Origin: Actinomycetes bacterium
GTDB lineage: Bacteria > Actinomycetota > Acidimicrobiia > Acidimicrobiales > Palsa-688
Direction of reading: 5' to 3'
Assembly: GCA_021827225.1 (NCBI GenBank)
Contig: JAKAXG010000188.1
Span: 1 to 7,808 of the forward strand
DNA length: 7,808 nt
The stretch's first letter is position 1. Each line of letters opens with the position of its first letter. Shown here piece by piece: positions 1 through 5,419 of the stretch. The notes under the pieces are model-generated. The model did no database searches. It was not told the origin of the DNA and saw nothing but the letters and a program-made list of their open reading frames with translations. A program made the translations under genes and the position numbers.

Positions 1-346
1 CGGCGGGGAGGGTGAAGGCGCATGCCCCGGGGTCGTCGGCGGCGTTCACCCACACCCGGGCCTCATCCCCGTCGGCGTGGACCTGCCGGTTGACCACCGG
101 GTCATCGGTGGCGGCGATGGCCAGCCATGTCCCGTCCAGATCAGCGCGCCGGTAAGGCCGCTCGTCCACCCGCACCGGCAGGGCCCGGACCTCGGGACAG
201 ACGGCGGGGGCGACCACGGTCACCTCGGCGCCGGCGTCCACCAGGGCGGCCGCCTTGCGGGCCGCCACCGTGCCCCCGCCCACGACCACACAGCGCCGGC
301 CGGCGACCACCAGGCTGACCGGGTAGAGCACCTCCGGCACCGGCAC
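1..346 (-). CDS. Precorrin-2 dehydrogenase / sirohydrochlorin ferrochelatase, N-terminal part (runs off left edge)
   Basis: The reading frame begins with GTG at 346 (or GTG at 340) and is open to the window edge, giving about 115 residues of the N-terminal NAD-binding domain. It begins VPVPEVLYPVSLVVAGRRC, followed by VVVGGGTVAARKAAALVDAG with the dinucleotide-binding GGG, then VTVVAP, and later WLAIAATDDPVVN and VNAADDPGACAFTLPA. This is the pattern of the CysG N-terminal / Met8 / SirC family, which oxidises precorrin-2 to sirohydrochlorin in siroheme synthesis. Whether a methyltransferase or ferrochelatase domain follows cannot be seen. The start lies 3 nt after the rex stop and in the same frame, so the two genes are almost certainly cotranscribed. 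Pairing of rex with tetrapyrrole genes is common in actinobacteria, where rex often precedes hemA. I see no clear ribosome binding site apart from rex readthrough. Confidence 0.85.
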   Translation of the reverse strand, partial: MPVPEVLYPVSLVVAGRRCVVVGGGTVAARKAAALVDAGAEVTVVAPAVCPEVRALPVRVDERPYRRADLDGTWLAIAATDDPVVNRQVHADGDEARVWVNAADDPGACAFTLPA

Positions 347-349
347 CGG

Positions 350-991
350 TCAGGCCCCGACCGGGGTGTCGCTGCCGCTGTGGCGGTAGAAGCTGAGGAT
401 CTGCAGCTCGACCCCCAGGTCGACCTGGCGCAGGGCGATGGTGTCAGGGACCACCACCGTGGTGGGGGCGAAGTTGAGGATGCAGCCGACGCCGGCCTCC
501 ACCAGGGTGTCCACCACCCCCTGGGCGGCCGAGGCGGGGGTCGTGATGACCGCGATGTCCACCTCTTTTTCCCGGAGGACCTCGACCATCGACGAGGCCG
601 GCTGAACCACCGCCCCACCCACGGCCAGGCCGACCTTGCCCGGATCGGCGTCGAAGGCGGCCACGACGGCGAATCCCCGCGCCGGGAACCCCCCGTAGCT
701 GGCCAGCGCCCGGCCCAGGTTCCCGAGCCCCACGATGGCCACCCGGCGCTCGGCGTCGAGGCCGAGCCGGCGGTTGATCTGCTTCAGCAGGTACTGCACG
801 TCGTAGCCGACGCCGCGGGTGCCGTAGGACCCCAGGTAGGAGAGGTCCTTGCGGACCTGGGCGGCGTTCACCCCGGCCCGGGCCGCCAGCTCCTCGGAGG
901 AAACCGTGTCGCTCTCGGCCTCGCCGAGCACCCGCAGGTATATGGGCAGGCGGGTGACGGTTGCCTCGGGAATGCGCCGTCCCGCAGCCAT
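350..991 (-). CDS. rex: Redox-sensing transcriptional repressor Rex
   Basis: This 213-residue protein matches Rex in length and layout. An N-terminal winged helix (about 1-75) contains TRLPIYLRVL and the highly conserved block RKDLSYLGSYGTRGVGY at 47-63, which includes the DNA-recognition region. A Rossmann domain follows, with GLGNLG at 88-93 binding NAD(H), then a C-terminal helix ending in LQILSFYR used for dimer domain swapping. Members of the family sense the NADH/NAD+ ratio and repress respiratory and fermentative genes when NADH is low. The ATG at 991 is preceded by a short GAGG-like element. The upstream SAM-hydroxide adenosyltransferase gene ends 19 nt before it, and the precorrin-2 dehydrogenase gene starts 3 nt after its stop, so rex sits inside an operon. 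I found no TTGTGAA-type Rex operator in the window, so autoregulation is not evident here. Confidence 0.95.
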   Translation of the reverse strand: MAAGRRIPEATVTRLPIYLRVLGEAESDTVSSEELAARAGVNAAQVRKDLSYLGSYGTRGVGYDVQYLLKQINRRLGLDAERRVAIVGLGNLGRALASYGGFPARGFAVVAAFDADPGKVGLAVGGAVVQPASSMVEVLREKEVDIAVITTPASAAQGVVDTLVEAGVGCILNFAPTTVVVPDTIALRQVDLGVELQILSFYRHSGSDTPVGA

Positions 992-1010
992 GGCCCTCAG
1001 CGTACCGTCG

Positions 1011-1808
1011 CTACCCCCGGTCCCGGCACAGCCACACCAGGTCTCCGGGGACCACGCCCACCGTCCCGGCCGCCGACCGGCAGTTACAGCTGAGCGCCAG
1101 CAGCCCGTAGGAGTCCACGACCAGGGCCACCTCGTCGTCGCCGATGTCGCCGTAGGACCGCACGACGCGCACCGGGTGGGCCCCCTCGGCGGTGCGGGCC
1201 TCGGCCACGGTCCCGATCAGGCGGGCCACATCGTCGGGGGTGACGTTGAGCTGGGCGTTACCGAAGCGGTCCACCCACAGCACCTCGGTCCGCAGCCGGC
1301 CCTCCGCCTCGGCCTGCGGCCCGGCGACCGGCTGGCCGGCGAGCGTGGCCGGGTCGATGGGCCGCCCCAGGGCGCCCAGGGGCTCACCGTTGGCGGCCCG
1401 GGCGGCGGCGGGGGCGAAGACGTCCCGGCCGGCGAAGGTGGCGCCGGGGGCAAGGGGGTTGGGGGGCAGCTCGACCGCGGCGCTGGGGCCGCCGAGACGG
1501 ACGGCGGCGGGGAGGAGGAGCCCGTTGTCCGGGCCGACCAGCACGGCCCCGGCGGCGGCCACCTCGATGGCCACCGCCCGGCGCTCCGTCCCGACGCCGG
1601 GATCGACCACGGCCAGGATCACCCCCGGCACCAGCCACGGCGCCGACCGCCACAGCGTCAGGGCGCCAGAGCGGATGTCATGACGGGGAACGAGGTGGGT
1701 CAGATCCACCACCCGGGTGGCCGGCGAGTAGTGGGCCACGACCGCGTGCAGCACCCCGACGAACTCGTCGTCGAGGCCGAAGTCGGTGAGGATCGAGAGG
1801 GTGCTCAG
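1011..1808 (-). CDS. SAM hydroxide adenosyltransferase family protein (former DUF62), predicted CTG start
   Basis: The family hydrolyses S-adenosylmethionine to adenosine and methionine and is related to fluorinase and chlorinase. From a CTG at 1808 the protein has 265 residues, the usual family size. It starts MSTLSILTDFGLDDEFVG and contains DLTH (35-38), VVDPGVGTERR with D69 and R76, GPDNG (92-96), GRDVFAP (127-133) and VDRFGNAQLN. D69 and R76 correspond to the Asp and Arg of the family's Asp-Arg-His triad. The His expected in TFHGRD is Ala (A126). The GTG at 1754 would remove the TDFG motif, and the frame upstream of 1808 holds no ATG, GTG or TTG near the gene. CTG overlapping the upstream stop as CTGA is therefore the best start, although only a weak AGG precedes it. 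The gene lies between a BldC-like regulator and rex. Family membership is firm; hydrolase activity is less certain. Confidence 0.88.
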   Translation of the reverse strand: MSTLSILTDFGLDDEFVGVLHAVVAHYSPATRVVDLTHLVPRHDIRSGALTLWRSAPWLVPGVILAVVDPGVGTERRAVAIEVAAAGAVLVGPDNGLLLPAAVRLGGPSAAVELPPNPLAPGATFAGRDVFAPAAARAANGEPLGALGRPIDPATLAGQPVAGPQAEAEGRLRTEVLWVDRFGNAQLNVTPDDVARLIGTVAEARTAEGAHPVRVVRSYGDIGDDEVALVVDSYGLLALSCNCRSAAGTVGVVPGDLVWLCRDRG

Positions 1809-1999
1809 CCGGCCTGGGTGTACTGCTCGGCGAGGTAACGATCGATGTCGGCCTCGCGGATCCGGTAAGAACGCCCCACCCTCACGGCCGCCAGCTGACC
1901 GGACTGGATGAGCCGGTAGACGGTCATGTTGGACACGCGCAGCTGGCCGGCCACTTCTGCGACGGTGACGAACCTGGATTCGGACTCGTTTTTAGGCAC
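1805..1999 (-). CDS. Small BldC-like / excisionase-family helix-turn-helix protein
   Basis: This 64-residue protein is almost entirely one MerR-type winged helix domain (about 10-58). FVTVAEVAGQLRVSNMTVYR forms the helix-turn-helix, the wing follows as AVRVGRSYRI, and the domain closes with EADIDRYL. The arrangement matches actinobacterial BldC-like and excisionase-family DNA-binding proteins. A comparable small HTH gene lies next to proC in mycobacteria, as it does here, which argues for a conserved chromosomal regulator rather than a phage excisionase. I chose GTG at 1999 because it begins just before the conserved domain, has AGAAGGG about 10 nt upstream and lies 28 nt downstream of a good -10 element. 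A longer reading to 2101 would run through that promoter. Its stop overlaps the next gene's start by 4 nt. Its targets are unknown. Confidence 0.87.
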   Translation of the reverse strand: MPKNESESRFVTVAEVAGQLRVSNMTVYRLIQSGQLAAVRVGRSYRIREADIDRYLAEQYTQAG

Positions 2000-2026
2000 G
2001 CGTGCACCACCCTTCTCCGACCTACG

Positions 2027-2055
2027 AGGGTACGCCAAGCGGAGGCGGTCGCCAA
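2027..2055 (-). promoter_or_regulatory. Predicted promoter of the BldC-like/SAM transferase/rex operon
   Basis: On the minus strand a -35 element TTGGCG (2055-2050) is separated by exactly 17 nt from a -10 element TACCCT (2032-2027). The -10 fits the actinobacterial TAnnnT pattern and the -35 matches four of six positions of TTGACA. Transcription would begin near 2020, leaving a 5' leader of roughly 20 nt that holds the AGAAGGG ribosome binding site before GTG 1999. This is the best-looking promoter in the window. It suggests that the BldC-like gene, the SAM transferase, rex and the siroheme gene are transcribed together. Confidence 0.5.
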
Positions 2056-2087
2056 CCGCGCGCCACGGTCGCCCGTGCGGCCGGCGA

Positions 2088-2110
2088 CTGCACACGCCCA
2101 CCAGGTGCAG
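2088..2110. repeat. Inverted repeat CTGCAC-N11-GTGCAG upstream of the operon promoter
   Basis: Two perfect 6-bp arms, CTGCAC (2088-2093) and GTGCAG (2105-2110), flank 11 nt in the spacer between proC and the BldC-like gene. The repeat is about 33 bp upstream of the predicted -35, where an activator site could lie. A second overlapping inverted repeat, GTCGCC (2068-2073) with GGCGAC (2083-2088), could instead form an RNA stem-loop. Either could arise by chance in such GC-rich DNA. Confidence 0.3.
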
Positions 2111-2121
2111 AGAAGGGCATG

Positions 2122-2156
2122 AAAAACGGGATCAGTGGGGGCGGCCCAACTCCCCG
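2122..2156 (-). terminator. Candidate intrinsic terminator at the end of proC
   Basis: On the minus strand an imperfect stem made of three short paired blocks (CGGG with CCCG, AGT with ACT, GGG with CCC, loop CCG) is followed directly by TTTTT (2126-2122). It spans the proC stop codon. The pairing is interrupted by bulges of one to three bases, so the stem is weak. The U run after a stem is nevertheless unusual in this GC-rich sequence and fits the fact that a new promoter lies just downstream. Confidence 0.35.
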
Positions 2157-2998
2157 GCCCGCCCGGCTGCGGCCATCACCGCCTCCAGGAACGCCGAGCG
2201 CAACCCGGCGGCCTCGAGCGCCCTCAGGCCGGCGGCGGTGGTGCCGCCGGGCGAGGTCACTGCGGCCCGCAGGGCCGAGGCCTCCTCCCCCGTCTCGGCC
2301 AGGAGCCGGGCGGAGCCGAGCAGGGTCTGCACCGCCAGCTGCCGGGCGACCGGCCGGGTCAGGCCGGCCAGCACCCCGGCGTCGATCATGGCCTCGGCGA
2401 CGAGGAACACGTATGCCGGCCCCGAGCCGGACAGCCCCGTCACCGCGTCCAGCGATGCCTCCGGCAGATCCACCACGATCCCGATGGCGCCGAGGATGGC
2501 GCCGGCCCACTCCACGTCGGCGGCGCCGGCCCTGGTTCCGGGGGACAGGGCGGCGGCGCCGGCCCCCACCAGGGCGGGGGTGTTCGGCATGGCCCGCAGG
2601 ACCGCGGCGCGGGTCAGGACCGCTTCGATGTCGGCCAGGGTGACCCCGGCGGCGATGGACAGAACCCGGTCCACCCCGAGAGCGTCCAGGTCGGCGCACA
2701 CGCCGGCGACGTCGTGGGGCTTGACCGCCACCACCGCCCCCAACCCGCCCCGACCGGACCCGGCGCCCCGGCCGGAGGCGCCGTTCAGCCCGGACGCGGC
2801 GGCCCCGGCGGTGGCCTCCACCCGGAGGCCCGGATGGTCCCGGGCCAGGTCCTCGCGCCGGGCGGCCAGCGCCTCCACCACCACCAGGCGGTCGGCCGGC
2901 CAGCCCCGGCCCAGGAGGCCGGCGGCCAGGGCCTCGCCCATCCGACCTCCCCCGACGATCAGGAGCTCACCGGCCGCGTCGAAGGTCTCGTCGCCCAT
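2132..2998 (-). CDS. proC: Pyrroline-5-carboxylate reductase
   Basis: This 288-residue protein catalyses the last step of proline synthesis, the NAD(P)H-dependent reduction of 1-pyrroline-5-carboxylate to L-proline. The N-terminal Rossmann domain carries LLIVGGGRMGEALAAGLL (12-29) and AVKPHDV (91-97). The motifs LRAMPNTPALVGAG, GLSGSGPAYVFLVAEAMIDA and the signature AVTSPGGTTAAGL belong to the helical dimerisation domain and active site of ProC. Residues about 69-87 form a Gly/Ser/Arg-rich insert between the third strand region and AVKP that typical ProC proteins lack, which explains the slightly large size. The ATG at 2998 begins just before the Rossmann motif, has AGGG 8 nt upstream and lies 7 nt downstream of a possible -10 element. 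The gene is separated from mshA by about 240 nt and so may be transcribed on its own. Confidence 0.95.
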   Translation of the reverse strand: MGDETFDAAGELLIVGGGRMGEALAAGLLGRGWPADRLVVVEALAARREDLARDHPGLRVEATAGAAASGLNGASGRGAGSGRGGLGAVVAVKPHDVAGVCADLDALGVDRVLSIAAGVTLADIEAVLTRAAVLRAMPNTPALVGAGAAALSPGTRAGAADVEWAGAILGAIGIVVDLPEASLDAVTGLSGSGPAYVFLVAEAMIDAGVLAGLTRPVARQLAVQTLLGSARLLAETGEEASALRAAVTSPGGTTAAGLRALEAAGLRSAFLEAVMAAAGRAGELGRPH

Positions 2999-3005
2999 GG
3001 GATCG

Positions 3006-3036
3006 ACCCTAGGCGAAGGGTCGCCTCAGATGTCAC
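3006..3036 (-). promoter_or_regulatory. proC: Possible leaderless promoter of proC
   Basis: A -10 element TAGGGT (3011-3006) lies 7 nt before the proC ATG, the spacing at which transcription begins at or next to the start codon. A -35-like GTGACA (3036-3031) matches five of six positions of TTGACA, but with a long 19-nt spacer. A short perfect hairpin, AGGCGA with TCGCCT around AGGG (3011-3026), overlaps the -10 and could instead be an operator. Leaderless transcripts are common in actinobacteria. The call rests on pattern alone. Confidence 0.38.
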
Positions 3037-3215
3037 GAGGTGGCGTCAGAGTGCCTCTGGGAGCCCGCGCCGGACCCCGGCCCTGTGGCGCCGCCGCCCG
3101 GGCCGTCTGGCCGGTCCGTTCGCACTTCCCCGAGCGAACTCGCCGCCGCAGGCCGGCCCGGACGGCCGACGTGGGCGACAGTACCGGCGGAGTCAGAGGT
3201 GGGCAAGGGGCGCCC

Positions 3216-3236
3216 AGAGGGCCGGATCCGGCCTCT
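3216..3236 (-). terminator. Stem-loop overlapping the mshA stop codon
   Basis: A perfect 12-bp palindrome GCCGGATCCGGC (3221-3232) is extended by AGAG/CTCT arms after a single bulged G at 3220. It overlaps the mshA stop (3238-3236). No U run follows on the minus strand, so it is at best an atypical terminator or an mRNA-stabilising end. The remainder of the 237-nt spacer to proC shows no gene that I can support. Confidence 0.3.
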
Positions 3237-4552
3237 CAGCCGCAGGCCACGAGGGTGGAGCTGGCGAGGAAGGCCACCCGCCCCCACAGGTCCCCGGCGG
3301 CTCTCGGCCAGGTGTAGGCCCCGGCCCGGGCGGCGGCGCGGGCGCCCATGCGGACAGCCCCCTCGGGGTCCTCGAGCAGGGCGGTGAGCGGTCCGGCGTA
3401 GCCCTCCGGGTCCCGCCCCTCCACCAGGAAGCCGGTGCTGCCCTGGTGTACCAGGGTGGTGAGCCCGCCGACCGCCGAGGCCACCACCGGTATGCCGCAG
3501 GCCGCCGCTTCCAGGGCCACCAGCCCGAAGGACTCGGAGTGGCTGGGCACCACGCAGGCGTCGGCGGCCCGGAAGTAGGTGGAGAGGATCTCGTGGGGCT
3601 GCGGGGGCAGCAGCTGGACCGCCTGTTCCAGGCGGTGAGAGGCGATGGCCCGACGGACGGCGGTCAGCTCGGCCGGGCCGTGGGGCCCGCTCGGGCCGCC
3701 GATCAGGATCATGCGGGCCCGACCCGGACGGCCGCCCCGGCGGCGGATGCGGTCCAGGGCCTCCACCGCCACGGCCGGGCCCTTCAGAGGCTGGATCCGG
3801 CCGACGAACAGCACGATGGGATCGTCTTCGGGGAGACCCAGGGCCCGGCGGGCCTGGCGACGGTCGCCGGGGGTGAAGAAGGCGTGCTCCACACCGGGTG
3901 CCACCATGGCGATCCGGTCCGGGTCGGCACCGTAGAGGTCGGCCAGCTGGTCGGCTTCCACCTGGCACGACGCCAGCACGGCATCGGAGCAGCCGACGAT
4001 GTCGGCCTCGGCGCGGGCCCGCCGGGCCGGCTCCAGCACCGATATGGCCTCGGGGCTGGCGTCGGCCTTGACCCGGTCGAGGGTGTGGAAGGTGACGAGG
4101 AGCGGCAGCTCCAGCTCGTGTTTGAGGGTGTGGCCGGCCAGGCCTGACAGCCAGTAGTTGGCGTGGATGGCGGCGACCGGGCGGCCCTCGGCGTCGAGGC
4201 GGCGCAGGCAGGCGCCGACCCCTGCGGTCCATTCATCGACCAGCTCCGGCAGGGACTCCTTGACCACCGGGGCGACGGGGCCGGCCACCACGTGGTGCAC
4301 CCGGAAGCCGGGCTCGATGGTCACGACCCGCGGCAGGGCCGGGTCCTCGGCCCGGGTGAACACCTCGCACTCGACGCCGGAGCGGGCCAGGGCGGTGACC
4401 AGCTCGCGGACATAGACGTTCATCCCGCCCCCGTCGCCGGTGCCCGGCTGGGCCAGGGGGGATGTGTGCATGGACAGCACGGCCAGGCGGCGGACCGGCT
4501 CCGGACCGGACGGCCACCCGTTGTCCCCGTCGATCAGGTCGAACCGGGTCAG
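3236..4552 (-). CDS. mshA: D-inositol-3-phosphate glycosyltransferase MshA (mycothiol synthesis), predicted CTG start
   Basis: MshA transfers N-acetylglucosamine from UDP-GlcNAc to 1L-myo-inositol 1-phosphate, the first step of mycothiol synthesis. The protein is a GT4-family, GT-B-fold enzyme with HTSPLAQPGTGDGGGMNVYV near the N-terminus, NYWLSG, TFHTL, FVGRIQPLKGP and the C-terminal SESFGLVALEAAACGIPVVA that holds the nucleotide-sugar glutamates. N45, K98, Y133, H156, T157 and an Arg at 177/178 fall where the inositol-phosphate ligands of Corynebacterium MshA are described, which favours MshA over other GT4 enzymes. Starting at CTG 4552 gives 438 residues and keeps the first beta strand, RRLAVLSMHTSPL. 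That CTG overlaps the upstream stop as CTGA and has AGGAG 5 nt upstream. GTG 4480 would give 414 residues, cut the strand and lack a ribosome binding site. No other msh genes are in the window. Confidence 0.93.
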   Translation of the reverse strand: MTRFDLIDGDNGWPSGPEPVRRLAVLSMHTSPLAQPGTGDGGGMNVYVRELVTALARSGVECEVFTRAEDPALPRVVTIEPGFRVHHVVAGPVAPVVKESLPELVDEWTAGVGACLRRLDAEGRPVAAIHANYWLSGLAGHTLKHELELPLLVTFHTLDRVKADASPEAISVLEPARRARAEADIVGCSDAVLASCQVEADQLADLYGADPDRIAMVAPGVEHAFFTPGDRRQARRALGLPEDDPIVLFVGRIQPLKGPAVAVEALDRIRRRGGRPGRARMILIGGPSGPHGPAELTAVRRAIASHRLEQAVQLLPPQPHEILSTYFRAADACVVPSHSESFGLVALEAAACGIPVVASAVGGLTTLVHQGSTGFLVEGRDPEGYAGPLTALLEDPEGAVRMGARAAARAGAYTWPRAAGDLWGRVAFLASSTLVACG

Positions 4553-5025
4553 AGCGGCTCCTCTCCGGGAGGGACCGGGGACGGGGCGGGACGGCCGGTG
4601 GGGGCCGGATCCGCCAGGTCCCCCCGGTCCGCCCGCCGCTCGTTCCGGGCCGGCGGCTCCGGGTCGGCCCCGTTCTCCCGCCGGAACGACAGGTAGATCC
4701 GCAGCAGCGTCTGCTTCTGGTCGTCGGTGAGGGTGGGCTCGGCCAGGATGGCCTCGGTCAGATCCCCGCCCACGTCGCGGGGGTCCAGGATCCCGGCCCG
4801 AACGTAGAGCGTCTCGGCCGAGATGCGCAGCGCCTTGGCTATCTGCTGGAGGATCTCGGCCGACGGTCGGCGCAGGCCCCGCTCGATCTGGCTCAGGTAC
4901 GGGTTGGAGATACCGGCCATGTCCGAGAGGCGCCTGACCGACAGGCGGGCCACCGACCGCTGCTCGCGGATGAACTCACCGAGCTCCCTCCACGGGTCGG
5001 GGAACTCCTTCACCACGACGGCCAC
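4549..5025 (-). CDS. XRE-family helix-turn-helix transcriptional regulator
   Basis: The 158-residue protein has one Cro/C1-type helix-turn-helix domain at about 15-78. It runs ELGEFIREQR, then LSVRRLSDMAGISNPYLSQI with the turn and recognition helix, then ERGLRRPSAEILQQIAKALRI and ETLYVRAGIL. A helical segment (about 85-115, with LTDDQKQTLLRIYLSFRREN) follows, then a Pro-, Arg- and acid-rich tail of about 40 residues that is probably disordered. The domain closely resembles a conserved actinobacterial group that includes mycobacterial Rv0474. The start is GTG 5025; GTG codons at positions 4-5 are alternatives. The receiver gene ends 22 nt upstream, and mshA begins within this gene's stop codon, so the regulator is coupled to mshA translation. 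Its target is unknown; its own operon is a reasonable guess. Confidence 0.88.
   Translation of the reverse strand: MAVVVKEFPDPWRELGEFIREQRSVARLSVRRLSDMAGISNPYLSQIERGLRRPSAEILQQIAKALRISAETLYVRAGILDPRDVGGDLTEAILAEPTLTDDQKQTLLRIYLSFRRENGADPEPPARNERRADRGDLADPAPTGRPAPSPVPPGEEPL
4558..4565 (-). promoter_or_regulatory. mshA: Strong ribosome binding site that decides the mshA start
   Basis: GAGAGGAG on the minus strand ends 5 nt before the CTG at 4552-4550. It is the strongest Shine-Dalgarno match seen before any gene in this window and lies inside the last codons of the XRE gene. It supports a coupled CTG start for mshA. Confidence 0.6.
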
Positions 5026-5047
5026 CGGCCGGGCCCGGATCCCGGTC

Positions 5048-5419
5048 TCATTTGGGCATCAGCTCCCCGACCAGGTCCAGCAGCTCCATCGGGGCGAACG
5101 GCTTGGTCATGAACGCGTCGGCACCGGCCAGCCTGGCCTCGGCTTCCAGCCTGGGGTCGTCGCGGGCGGTGAGGATGACGACCTTCACCTTGTCGTGATC
5201 CAGCCGCCGGCACACCTCGACCCCGTCCAGCCCGGGCATCATCACGTCCAGGACGACCACCGACGGCTCGGCCCGGGAGGCCAGCTCGAGGGCGGCCTCG
5301 CCGTCCCGGGCCTCGGCCACCTCGAACTCGTCCGCCTCGAGCACGGCTCGCACCAGCCGGCGGATCATCTCGTCGTCGTCGACCACCAGTACCAGGCGGG
5401 GCTTCGCCTCCGCGTTCAC
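5048..5419 (-). CDS. Stand-alone CheY-like response-regulator receiver
   Basis: The 123-residue protein is a single receiver domain with no output domain. It begins with the strand LVLVVDDDE, whose acidic pair D15/D16 binds Mg2+. The phosphoacceptor D58 lies in VVVLDVMMPGLDG, the switch threonine T84 in VVILTARDD, and the conserved K106 in MTKPF. All residues for phosphorylation are present, so it is predicted to be active. No histidine kinase is encoded in the window. The GTG start at 5419 overlaps the stop of the rsiG-like gene as GTGA, a 4-nt overlap that implies coupled translation and perhaps a physical or functional partnership. A single-domain receiver usually acts through protein-protein contact or phosphorelay, so the RsiG-like protein or the XRE regulator downstream are natural candidate partners, by inference only. 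Confidence 0.9.
   Translation of the reverse strand: MNAEAKPRLVLVVDDDEMIRRLVRAVLEADEFEVAEARDGEAALELASRAEPSVVVLDVMMPGLDGVEVCRRLDHDKVKVVILTARDDPRLEAEARLAGADAFMTKPFAPMELLDLVGELMPK

Noticed and set aside
849..1838. A 329-codon plus-strand open frame opposite rex and the SAM transferase
   Set aside because: Same composition artefact; the opposite strand encodes well-recognised proteins over the whole span.
1805..1999. Phage or integrative-element excisionase
   Set aside because: The fold is the same, but there is no integrase, attachment site or phage gene nearby, and the neighbour proC matches the chromosomal context of the actinobacterial regulator.
2000..2101. N-terminal extension of the BldC-like protein to 2101
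   Set aside because: The extension would cover the predicted promoter and ribosome binding site and is composed of low-complexity Arg-rich sequence without family similarity.
2000..2131. Possible tRNA or small RNA in the proC/BldC-like spacer
   Set aside because: No cloverleaf arms, anticodon loop or CCA end can be built; only short inverted repeats are present.
2135..4147. A 670-codon plus-strand open frame opposite proC and mshA
   Set aside because: It is antisense to two clear enzymes, has low-complexity Gly/Arg/Gln-rich composition and no recognisable motif. Long antisense open frames are expected when third positions are almost all G or C.
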